Positions 31,406 to 38,481 of a stretch of DNA of 50,908 nucleotides are shown here, piece by piece. The stretch is from contig NW_026970968.1 in assembly GCF_963678635.1 (NCBI RefSeq), forward strand, positions 1 through 50,908. The letters run 5' to 3'. This DNA is from Symsagittifera roscoffensis (taxonomy: Eukaryota; Xenacoelomorpha; Acoela; Convolutidae). The stretch's first letter is position 1. Every line of letters starts with the position of its first letter. A model generated the notes under the pieces. The model saw nothing but the letters and a program-made list of their open reading frames with translations, did no database searches and was not told the origin of the DNA. Position numbers and translations under genes: made by a program.

Positions 31406-31696
31406 CTAGTTTTTCAGGTAAATGTAACACGATTCTCCGATTGATTTAACCAGTGAAATATTGTTTGCCAGAACTTTTCGTTTTTCTCGGATACTAAACT
31501 TAGGGTCAACAATTTTTCCAAATGGTATTTTCTTACTCTCGATGAAACTCTTGTTAGCTGGAACATGTCCCAGAAAAACATTTACAAAACAATCGCAAAG
31601 AAATCTAATAAAATTTGAATCAGCTCCTGTCAAAATGGATCTACAATGGCGACTATTGAGCATTTGCTTCAATATACATAATTCTTTCTCTTTCAT
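31406..31696 (-). CDS. Small Polinton-conserved protein of unknown function
   Basis: Two ATGs are possible: 31696 (96 residues) or 31663 (85 residues). I favour 31663 because it overlaps the ATPase stop by 11 bases (ATGCTCAATAG), the same geometry as at three other junctions of this element. The motif NFIRFLCDCFVNVFLGHVP (in the middle) and KIVDPKFSIREKRKVL resemble a small helical protein that I recall from many Polintons between the ATPase and the pre-integrase gene. It has no signal peptide and no catalytic motif that I recognise. Confidence 0.7.
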   Translation of the reverse strand: MKEKELCILKQMLNSRHCRSILTGADSNFIRFLCDCFVNVFLGHVPANKSFIESKKIPFGKIVDPKFSIREKRKVLANNISLVKSIGESCYIYLKN

Positions 31697-32345
31697 TTTC
31701 AAGAGATGTGATAACTGCTTTTGAGGATGGTAAATAGAAAATGGTTGGTGATGGTGGAACTATGTTTGACGAATAACGAAGACATTCTGAAGTTTTGGGA
31801 TCCAAGTCTATCAACAGATGACCGAAATCTTCTTTCGTTGCCAACTGATACGCATGACGGAGGAATTTTGCATTATTCAACTGTCTGCCTAAATAATCAA
31901 TTTGTTGAATGTCTCGAGGTGATTTGAACAAAATTAAATGAGTTGTATTCAAATCTATTGTACGTGATTGCTTACTTTGCTGAAATAAATTGTGCTTGAC
32001 ATAAATAACATGAACATTTTTATGTCGGCCTGCTGTAGCTAATTTAACAAAATCTTTTTCATTTAAAATTTCTTCACAGGTATCATCAAAGACAATCATA
32101 CAATCCCGTAAGTTATTAACAATTTCAAAGCTGGATAATTTTATAAATTCAATATCAAATTTGTTGTGAGAAACAAAGGAACGGTATTTGGGTTGATCGT
32201 GAAGATAAAAATAAAATATCTTGTTATACGATGGATAGAATGTACCTTTGAGAAGCATTTGAAAAATTAAATCAGTTTTGCCAGATCCTGAGGGACCTGA
32301 AACGGACATAAACAGACGATCTTTTGTTGAAATGATCTTATTCAT
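31653..32345 (-). CDS. ATP: FtsK/HerA-type (A32-like) packaging ATPase (ATP)
   Basis: 230 residues from the ATG at 32345, two bases after the stop of the membrane-protein gene; the longer frame has no upstream ATG. Walker A is GPSGSGKT (residues 17-24) and Walker B is MIVFDD (83-88). A sensor-like stretch follows (GRHKNVHVIYVKHNLF). This ATPase class pumps DNA into preformed capsids in double jelly-roll viruses and is one of the defining Polinton genes. It appears intact. Confidence 0.93.
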   Translation of the reverse strand: MNKIISTKDRLFMSVSGPSGSGKTDLIFQMLLKGTFYPSYNKIFYFYLHDQPKYRSFVSHNKFDIEFIKLSSFEIVNNLRDCMIVFDDTCEEILNEKDFVKLATAGRHKNVHVIYVKHNLFQQSKQSRTIDLNTTHLILFKSPRDIQQIDYLGRQLNNAKFLRHAYQLATKEDFGHLLIDLDPKTSECLRYSSNIVPPSPTIFYLPSSKAVITSLENERERIMYIEANAQ

Positions 32346-32347
32346 TA

Positions 32348-32638
32348 TTATAATTTGGGATTGGGTAACATGTAACCAACTGTACTGGATAGTATTGAAA
32401 GCCAAATGGCAGTCTCATCACAACTAAGGTTGTAAAAAGACAATTTTGAAATAGATAAAGAGAGCAAAATGAAAATGAAACAGACTTGCGTGAAAAAGAC
32501 AACTTCTGCAGACGGAAGAGAAACAGAATTACAAAATTTCCAAGATCTGTTTTCGTGAGATAAAGACTTTTCGGCAACACCAATGTCAACAAAGTCGCAA
32601 TCATTGTTCTCGACAGTGGTGGTTTCTTCAATTTCCAT
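32348..32638 (-). CDS. Small single-pass membrane protein
   Basis: 96 residues from the ATG at 32638, which overlaps the stop of the upstream gene by 11 bases (ATGGAAATTGA). The N-terminal half is acidic. A hydrophobic segment (FFTQVCFIFILLSLSI) is followed by a shorter hydrophobic one and the C-terminal motif SSTVGYMLPNP. I recall similar small proteins ending in a GY.LP.P motif next to the ATPase in other Polintons. A role in the virion membrane or host membrane is a guess. Confidence 0.72.
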   Translation of the reverse strand: MEIEETTTVENNDCDFVDIGVAEKSLSHENRSWKFCNSVSLPSAEVVFFTQVCFIFILLSLSISKLSFYNLSCDETAIWLSILSSTVGYMLPNPKL

Positions 32639-32924
32639 GTTTACTGGAAGACTTTTTTTGCTTATTTGTATCAAGGTTGATAGTTACAACTGCATACCAA
32701 TCGCCTTTTTTTCTCTCTGATCTATTGCCGTTTGGTTTGTATTTTATTATATATCTTGCTATGTTTTTGTCTGTCAGAAGTATCCGAACAATTTTTTCTA
32801 CGTTTCCGGTACTGATTTCGTCTAATAACTCTTTTGGTAAATTCTCACCTGTTAAACTCACATTTTGTGTGTTTTCTTTTGGCAAAAATATTTTTTTGAA
32901 ATTTTGAATTTTCAAACACGACAT
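32628..32924 (-). CDS. Unknown small protein B (tandem paralogue of protein A)
   Basis: 98 residues from the ATG at 32924. I recognise no named family. It aligns with the neighbouring gene at 33023-33322: both start MS.L, then share LP.EL…T.NVE.I followed by a β-rich stretch (IARYIIKYKPNGN here, AAHFVVKFKSNCN there). A tandem duplication followed by strong divergence is the simplest reading. The lysine/serine-rich C-terminus (NKQKKSSSKHGN) overlaps the start of the membrane-protein gene. Confidence 0.65.
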   Translation of the reverse strand: MSCLKIQNFKKIFLPKENTQNVSLTGENLPKELLDEISTGNVEKIVRILLTDKNIARYIIKYKPNGNRSERKKGDWYAVVTINLDTNKQKKSSSKHGN

Positions 32925-33022
32925 GTTAGCGACTAGTAATCACACAAGATCAAAAGAAAATGAAAACAATCAATAATTATATTTATTATGATTCACAAAA
33001 CTTGGCATATATATGTGATTCG

Positions 33023-33322
33023 TCATTTCGGTTCAACAGGCAAATCAACTCCTCGTTCAATGAAGAAAAACTCATACTTTGTGAATTTGTCATGGTTGCA
33101 ATTAGATTTGAACTTTACAACAAAATGAGCAGCAACTCTGATAGTGGCTTGAACTAAATGTATTTCCTCAACGTTATCAGTTTTGACTAATTCTTTCAGT
33201 TCAGCTGGAAGCTGATGGTCATGCAAATGGATTTGCCTTCTCTCTCCCAGCTGAGGTTGCAGCCCTTCCAGGTTGAGATTGAACAACGGAATTGACTGGC
33301 GAAATTCCTGGAGTCTGGACAT
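33023..33322 (-). CDS. Unknown small protein A (tandem paralogue of protein B)
   Basis: 99 residues from the ATG at 33322; the frame extends a little upstream without an ATG. It is close in size to protein B and shares the LPAEL…TDNVEEI block and the following β strand. It has no cysteine cluster, membrane segment or enzyme motif. Its first 100 bases overlap the end of the preceding frame (33219-33506) in another frame, which is unusual here and makes one of the two ends uncertain. A 98-bp gap separates it from protein B. Confidence 0.6.
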   Translation of the reverse strand: MSRLQEFRQSIPLFNLNLEGLQPQLGERRQIHLHDHQLPAELKELVKTDNVEEIHLVQATIRVAAHFVVKFKSNCNHDKFTKYEFFFIERGVDLPVEPK

Positions 33323-33506
33323 TGTACAGGTGAAAGTAGTCAAGAACTGTAAAAAATTTCCGTAAATTATCAATTTCGATATCGTTCAGTGTAATTTGTT
33401 CGAGTTTTTGTAGGAGAGGTTTTCCTCGACAATCTAATATGCCTGTCCGCGTAAGAGTAACTTTAATTCTTGGTGCTAAACTGTTTTCAGGACTCTGATT
33501 AGTCAT
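33219..33506 (-). CDS. Small unknown protein
   Basis: 95 residues from the ATG at 33506, which overlaps the stop of the upstream gene by eight bases (ATGACTAA). The N-terminal 60 residues look like a folded segment (PRIKVTLTRTGILDCRG, then ITLNDIEIDNLRKFF). The tail after about residue 65 is low complexity and overlaps protein A, so the real C-terminus may be shorter, or a frameshift may have extended it. I recognise no family. The tight coupling to its upstream neighbour is the main argument that it is a gene. Confidence 0.5.
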   Translation of the reverse strand: MTNQSPENSLAPRIKVTLTRTGILDCRGKPLLQKLEQITLNDIEIDNLRKFFTVLDYFHLYNVQTPGISPVNSVVQSQPGRAATSAGREKANPFA

Positions 33507-34086
33507 TGAAGCGTAAACCACCAAATTTGGAGATAAGGTTGTTTGCATCATTGGACAGTTCATTTTGTAACCAATCGAAAAAAACTTTGGATTTTCTACG
33601 GGTACAATGCTTTAATAATTGATGCGAGGGAAGTAAATGAGAACGTCGTTTGCAAATATGTTTTTCTTGACCCAATAACTGTTCAATCTTTGGGCAGCCA
33701 ATATCTTCCAAATTGGTCACGGGTAATTTCAAGTATTCAGCTAATAAAACAGATTTTTGTGTACCTTTAGCAAAAAAATGGGAATTTGGGTTCCTCAAAC
33801 GAATGCTCTCAAAAATTTGATCCAAGTATGAGTAAGGGTATTCACCTTCGTCCCAACGAAGCCCGTGTAGAAATTTAGATACCCAATTGTACGCTTTTTT
33901 CTCTTCTTTTGATAAATTGTTGAATTGAACTGGTGGCAGAAAATGAATTGTATCAATTGTATTAGCAGAGCAAACGGAAAGTTCCTTTATGATCAAAGGT
34001 TTCTTGCCACATTTAAATCCTTCAATATCTAAAATAATGAGATGGTTGAAAAACAATTTTTTAGTTTTCTTTCTTTGGGTTAACAT
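33499..34086 (-). CDS. Putative DEDD/RNase H-fold nuclease-like protein
   Basis: 195 residues from the ATG at 34086, nine bases after the preceding stop. It begins with a strand ending in a paired acid (IILDIEGFKCGKKP, Asp20 and Glu22) as in motif I of DEDD exonucleases. Then come FLPPVQFNNLSKEEKKAYNW, FFAKGTQK, VTNLEDIGCPKI and a His/Cys-rich C-terminal stretch (SHLLPSHQLLKHCTRRK). I recall proteins with this motif order in insect transposon-rich loci. The nuclease fold is an inference from motif I and overall layout; motif II's aspartate is not obvious, so activity is doubtful. Confidence 0.55.
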   Translation of the reverse strand: MLTQRKKTKKLFFNHLIILDIEGFKCGKKPLIIKELSVCSANTIDTIHFLPPVQFNNLSKEEKKAYNWVSKFLHGLRWDEGEYPYSYLDQIFESIRLRNPNSHFFAKGTQKSVLLAEYLKLPVTNLEDIGCPKIEQLLGQEKHICKRRSHLLPSHQLLKHCTRRKSKVFFDWLQNELSNDANNLISKFGGLRFND

Positions 34087-34095
34087 GACTTTCAC

Positions 34096-34503
34096 TCAAC
34101 ATTCCAACAAACGAAATAACTTTGGTTTGAATGCTTTAAGAAATAAGCAAAACGCAATACCTGTCACGTGACCCAGGTAACAGTTTTTTATTGGACAAGG
34201 CAAAACATATGTGTACCCAGGACCGGTATGATTTTTTTCTTGCAAATATCCCGCTGCGTCATGCAATATAGCATGTATTCTAAGAAATTTGAAATGTTTC
34301 AAGTGTTTGTCGAGCGACGAATTGTCTATTCCAATTAAACCACCATATGGTCTGTTTTTCAAAACAAAATCCAAATTAATATCAGCATCTAAATACAAAC
34401 AAGTGGCTAAAAAATACTGAAATCTGACTGATTTGTCTGGATATTGTGATTTTAAGTCTATAAAAATTTCATGAATGAGTTTTAAATCGAAAGTTGAAAT
34501 CAT
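34096..34503 (-). CDS. Unknown Cys/His-containing protein
   Basis: 135 residues from the ATG at 34503. The C-terminal half contains AILHDAAGYLQEKNHTGPGYTY and CPIKNCYLGHVTGIAFC. The HD pair, about 27 residues after a glycine-rich PYGGLIG loop, recalls the calcium loop and catalytic HD of parvovirus-type phospholipase A2. The second catalytic acid and disulphide pattern are not evident, so I do not assign that function. It lies in the promoter-proximal part of the minus-strand cluster, between the HUH-like and nuclease-like genes. Confidence 0.6.
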   Translation of the reverse strand: MISTFDLKLIHEIFIDLKSQYPDKSVRFQYFLATCLYLDADINLDFVLKNRPYGGLIGIDNSSLDKHLKHFKFLRIHAILHDAAGYLQEKNHTGPGYTYVLPCPIKNCYLGHVTGIAFCLFLKAFKPKLFRLLEC

Positions 34504-34550
34504 GTTTACTGAACTCAATATAATGAAAAAGGAATAATGAAAAGTATCAA

Positions 34551-35339
34551 TTAAAACTTAACTTTCTCTTCAACAATAAATTTCACAAACAAAACATCAG
34601 TATCTACATCAAGTTTTCCATATCCACTTGTCAAAATATCCATTATTTTACAAAATGCGGCAGAATGGGGTCCATTAATTAAACTTTCAAATCTTTTCAA
34701 AGTTTCTGTATTCATCTCATCTGTTTGAACATGTCTGCTTTCTGTATGTTTCTTTGAAACTGAATTCGAAACTCTTACGGATTTGTTTGACGTCGACGAT
34801 GCAGCATGCGTAACTGTATTATCAATTCGTTTCTGTCCCCCAACGGCCGGAGATTTCTTGCAAACGTTTTGATTTGGTGAAGTTTGTTTGTTAGATGATG
34901 TTATAGAAAGCAATAAATTGGGTAAACGTTTTTTGATTGCAGTGAAATCTAACAAATCGAGATTGGCTGCAACAGGTTGTGCTGAATAAGTGAGAGCTAG
35001 TTTAAGCTTGTCAAATAACTCACCGTGTCCTTTGACATCTTTAGCAGGAGAAACTAAGTATTTGAAGCAAGTGAAAATACAAGGAACACTGAAACATTTT
35101 TGGGAAGGAAAAAATTGGTTTAATTGTTCCTCTGAATCTACTTGAATCAATATATGGTAATGAGTTTTTTTTTCATTCTCGACTGAAAAAGGGCAATATT
35201 CAGATTTGAAGTGGCTTCCAAAAGCATAATTTTTAAAAGTAGATAAATTAGGAATTTTTTCGGTGATAACAAATTTGAAATTTGGTTGAAATTTTTTGAA
35301 ATAATCAGGTAACACAACTTCGAACATAGCTTCTGCCAT
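34551..35339 (-). CDS. Putative HUH-type (Rep-like) protein
   Basis: 262 residues from the ATG at 35339, 14 bases after the preceding stop. A β strand (KFVITEKIP) is followed at residues 60-65 by HYHILI, matching the His-hydrophobe-His core of HUH endonucleases. About 32 residues later comes YLVSPAK (94-100), which sits where Rep proteins have the nicking tyrosine and a lysine. The order and spacing resemble AAV-type Rep/NS1 proteins. The C-terminal half is low complexity, then ends in a helical block (NGPHSAAFCKIMDIL). There is no helicase domain. If the reading is right it could nick or bind replication origins; the alternative is a Polinton-specific protein with a chance motif. Confidence 0.5.
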   Translation of the reverse strand: MAEAMFEVVLPDYFKKFQPNFKFVITEKIPNLSTFKNYAFGSHFKSEYCPFSVENEKKTHYHILIQVDSEEQLNQFFPSQKCFSVPCIFTCFKYLVSPAKDVKGHGELFDKLKLALTYSAQPVAANLDLLDFTAIKKRLPNLLLSITSSNKQTSPNQNVCKKSPAVGGQKRIDNTVTHAASSTSNKSVRVSNSVSKKHTESRHVQTDEMNTETLKRFESLINGPHSAAFCKIMDILTSGYGKLDVDTDVLFVKFIVEEKVKF

Positions 35340-35353
35340 TTTGTAAAGGAAAA

Positions 35354-35725
35354 TTAATTCGAGTCGTGCTTGAAATCGTTTGTGTTTGAGGAAAGTTGAG
35401 ATTTCCTGGCTCGTTTACAGTTAGACTGTGGTTTGTCTTTGTTTTCAACAGTATCAGAAATTTCACTTATTTGCGCTCGGATTGACTTTCCCGACTTTAG
35501 TAATTTTGAAAATTCTTCGCTGCTTAAGGAAAGTCTTTGTACACATTCAAATTCAGCGCCTTCAGTTGCTTTTTTGAAAACTTTCAGGAATACATAAGTT
35601 CCAGTTTGGTCATATGTTTTCAATGTAGCACGCACTAATCTTTTACTGTTTTCCGAAATATCGAAATAGCAATCGCCAAAATCTTTATCTGCATTTGCTG
35701 TGGTGCTTGTTTTTGTTTTATTCAT
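35354..35725 (-). CDS. PC4-like single-stranded DNA-binding protein
   Basis: 123 residues from the ATG at 35725; first gene of the minus-strand cluster. Residues about 30-85 read as the PC4 fold: a strand ending RATLKTYDQTGTYVFLKVF, then RLSLSSEEFSKLLKSG, which corresponds to the KKGISL.PEQW.KL segment of PC4 (tryptophan replaced by phenylalanine). PC4 proteins bind single-stranded DNA and act in transcription and replication. The C-terminus is basic (CKRARKS) and may be a nuclear signal. Placement next to the HUH-like gene suggests a shared role in DNA replication, which is inference. Confidence 0.6.
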   Translation of the reverse strand: MNKTKTSTTANADKDFGDCYFDISENSKRLVRATLKTYDQTGTYVFLKVFKKATEGAEFECVQRLSLSSEEFSKLLKSGKSIRAQISEISDTVENKDKPQSNCKRARKSQLSSNTNDFKHDSN

Positions 35726-36208
35726 TGTAACGAGTGAGAATTCAAAGTAACTTGATTCAAAACTGAATAGAAAGAAATGAATGGTTTCGATTGATTGTAT
35801 ATGTCTGCAAAAGAAAGCGTTGTATCTATTTTAATTTATCTACACATGTAGTTTATATCACAAAGATATTGGATTGCAATTTAGTTCAAATGGATAAGTA
35901 TTTTGTGCATGTACAACTGATAAGAATTTTAATGGGTGTTAAAGGTCACAATGTTTAAACGTTGTTTTTGATACAAGCTATTTGTTTGAATGCAATTTAG
36001 ATAAACATAGAATACCACGCAAGGTAAAATAAATATTTTACACACCCTCCCTTATTAAATTGATCAAAAACTACATAGGAGGTCTTGAAATTTCTAATTT
36101 TAGAAGAACCAATCCCTATTTTAATCTCTTGAGGCGTTTTCACAATTCATTTCAGTTTCATTTCTCTCCGCGTTACGTTTGTCCTTTTCTTCCAACTTTT
36201 CTTCAAAA
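35726..36208. promoter_or_regulatory. Divergent intergenic region between the minus cluster and the plus-strand genes
   Basis: This 480-bp AT-rich stretch must hold the start of transcription for the minus-strand cluster and for the plus-strand gene at 36209. It contains an inverted repeat (GTAAAATAAATATTTTAC, 36024-36041) whose arms resemble part of the terminal-repeat unit. I see no E2F-like motif here, in contrast to the polymerase promoter region. Confidence 0.55.
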
Positions 36209-36844
36209 ATGCCTTGTTATATTTTTGCCGGATATTCCAATCACGAAAGAACCATTTTTTATGAAACCGTTCACGGTAATTTTGTAGCAATAATTAACGA
36301 AGAAAAAAGTTTCAATTCTGATGAGTGGACTTGTACTCATCACGTTATGATTCCCAAAAATTTTTTACATTTATTCAGTAAACTTTCCTTAAAAAACTCA
36401 AAGAAAGACGAAGAACTGAATATAAAGTATTTGAGTTACCTTACAAATTCCGGTAAATATACGGATCCTGACGAGCCTCTTGCTCTTCAGGTTGATATTT
36501 CAACTTTATCAAAACCAGTAAAAAATTTTTTGTATAAATACGATTGTGATGTTACTCCGATGTGTGAAAACCAGTTAGAATACTTTGAAGAAATTGAATT
36601 TTTTGATCGTTTATGGGGAATGGAACAGATTGAATCACCATTATTAGTTACCCCGAAAGCTGATCCTTCTCCTACAGTGTCACCATGGCTTGATGAACCA
36701 GATTCTTCAACTCCAACGCGCACCCCCGAAGCGACAGTGAGTAATCATATGGAAAATTTGACTCCTTATCTATGCCTTGCACCAAAGAAAAAACGGAAGC
36801 TAACAACACTAGAGAAAGCGCAGGAGTATTTGGACCTTATATAA
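36209..36844 (+). CDS. Unknown protein with a C-terminal basic patch
   Basis: 211 residues from the ATG at 36209 (MPCYIFAGYSNHERTIFYET…); the frame continues upstream without an ATG. The N-terminal 140 residues look like a folded α/β protein. The next 60 are proline, serine and threonine rich with acidic spacing. The C-terminus has a likely nuclear localisation signal (PKKKRKL) followed by a short helix. I recognise no family. A polyadenylation signal follows at 36897. It is one of only two plus-strand genes and is transcribed divergently from the PC4-like gene. Confidence 0.7.
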   Translation: MPCYIFAGYSNHERTIFYETVHGNFVAIINEEKSFNSDEWTCTHHVMIPKNFLHLFSKLSLKNSKKDEELNIKYLSYLTNSGKYTDPDEPLALQVDISTLSKPVKNFLYKYDCDVTPMCENQLEYFEEIEFFDRLWGMEQIESPLLVTPKADPSPTVSPWLDEPDSSTPTRTPEATVSNHMENLTPYLCLAPKKKRKLTTLEKAQEYLDLI

Positions 36845-36896
36845 CTTTGAAACTGAGGTTGAGTTTTATTGATTTTTGTTTGTTTTTATTGTGTAT

Positions 36897-36902
36897 AATA
36901 AA
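36897..36902 (+). terminator. AATAAA polyadenylation signal
   Basis: AATAAA lies 53 bases after the stop of the plus-strand unknown gene, in a T/G-rich context suitable for cleavage downstream. Confidence 0.55.
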
Positions 36903-38290
36903 TTAACTTTAAAATTGAGTTTGAGTTTATATCTTGTGTTTGTTCATTATTTATCACACGATTGTGTTCTGATTAAAAATTTAGTATAAAAGCCTTTAAA
37001 ATTTGAAGTTAAAAAAATCAGTTTTTTTTTCAATTAATTGACTATTTTTTTTCCAATTAAAAACAAAAAAGTCCGTAAAATTTTCATTTTTTTTTACAAA
37101 TAGGAGTCAACATATTAACATTGATGTTCTTATTTACATGATTGATCTTGAGAAAAAAATTGAAAAGCATCCATATTTATGCTAATTTTTTGAAAACAAT
37201 ATAAAAAAATATCAGTTTCGTTTTTTGAAAAAAAAAAAAAAAAAGATAATTAAAGTCAAAAAACTGTAAAAAAAATAATTTTTGTTGTAAACCTTTAATG
37301 TCATTTGTTTGTTCATTTATTTATCATACAAATTGAATATAATAAGAAATAGTATAAAAGATGTTTAAAACCAACTTTTTGTTAAAAATAAATATTTTTT
37401 TAATGTTTTCTAGTTAAAAATTTGATTTTTTAATTACAAAAAGGAAAAAAAATGCAATAATTTTTTCTTTTTCTTCAAATTGGATTTACCATATGATCAT
37501 TGATACTGTTATCTCCAAAAATGATCTTTATAAAAAAATACAAGCATTCATCATCATGTTAAATATTTGAGAAAAATAATAAAAATCAAATTTTTTAATT
37601 GATGACTCATCGTTTTTTCATTTTTCCGAAAAAATGCGATTTTCAACCAGAAGACGCAATTTTTTATTATGAGCAAGTAGTGTTGTTATGAAAGTGCAAT
37701 GAGGGGCACAACTAATGAGATTGTGGGAGTAGATGTTTTTTCAATAGTCTTCGAGAAAAACGCTAATCCCCTTAATCCCCCCCTAAAACAACAAACTCAT
37801 TTTTCTTTACAGAAAAGTATTTTTTCTGACTTTTTTTTCATATCGAAAGACAATTGAGACAAATTCATGATGACATGGACCATGCAACCGCTCCGTGATT
37901 GACATCATTGGTAACAATGCGCCTGGAAAGTTAAAAAACTGACAGTTTTTCAGTTTCTGTTTTACTTATTCATCATTTCAACTGTTTTTGATTCAAATTT
38001 TGACATTTTTATAGAGTATTCTGTCCCCATGACAATTGGGATATTTAGGATTTATCATGTGTTGTGACATGCTCAACTTTTATTCGCAATTTCGAAAATT
38101 TTCTCAACTTATAATTTGAATTGATAAAATAAAAAACTAAAACTTTTATCTCTTGGCTCTAAAATCACTTTGGATAAAAATTTAGCTCAAACTTGATTTG
38201 CTTCGATTAACTTTTATCGTTTGTAGTAATGATAACAATTCAAACAGCAATTAATCTGTTTCGCCCAATCGAATTTGAGTTTGACAGTTA
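36903..38290. repeat. Long AT-rich spacer with an imperfect internal duplication
   Basis: No gene is present. Two segments (about 36935-37245 and 37305-37590) share the same order of motifs: TTTGTTCAT.TATTTATCA, AGTATAAAAG, long T and A runs, a TGATC-containing patch, then AAGCAT and ATTTTTTGA-like ends. They look like a degenerate tandem copy of about 360 bp. The remainder is A/T homopolymer-rich. Confidence 0.55.
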
Positions 38291-38291
38291 T

Positions 38292-38426
38292 GGCGGGAAA
38301 TTCAAATGTAATTCAAATTTCGGCGGGAAAAGAGTTCAAATTCAAAGTTAAGCGGGAAAAGCTATTCAAATTCAAACCGAGAAGGGGAAAAAGGAATCGA
38401 AGCGCAGTAATTTAAACCTTTTGGCG
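38292..38426. promoter_or_regulatory. Row of E2F-like motifs upstream of the DNA polymerase gene
   Basis: GGCGGGAAA occurs at 38292-38300 and 38322-38330, AGCGGGAAA at 38351-38359 and TTTTGGCG at 38419-38426, with repeated TTCAAATTCAAA between them. The first three are spaced 30 and 29 bases apart. GGCGGGAA (TTCCCGCC on the other strand) is the animal E2F/DP consensus, which drives S-phase genes such as DNA polymerases. That the element uses it to time PolB expression is inferred. Confidence 0.6.
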
Positions 38427-38481
38427 TTTGGTTGGGATTCATTCCCTTTCCTGCTTCGCTTTAAAACAGTTCCAGAGCGAA

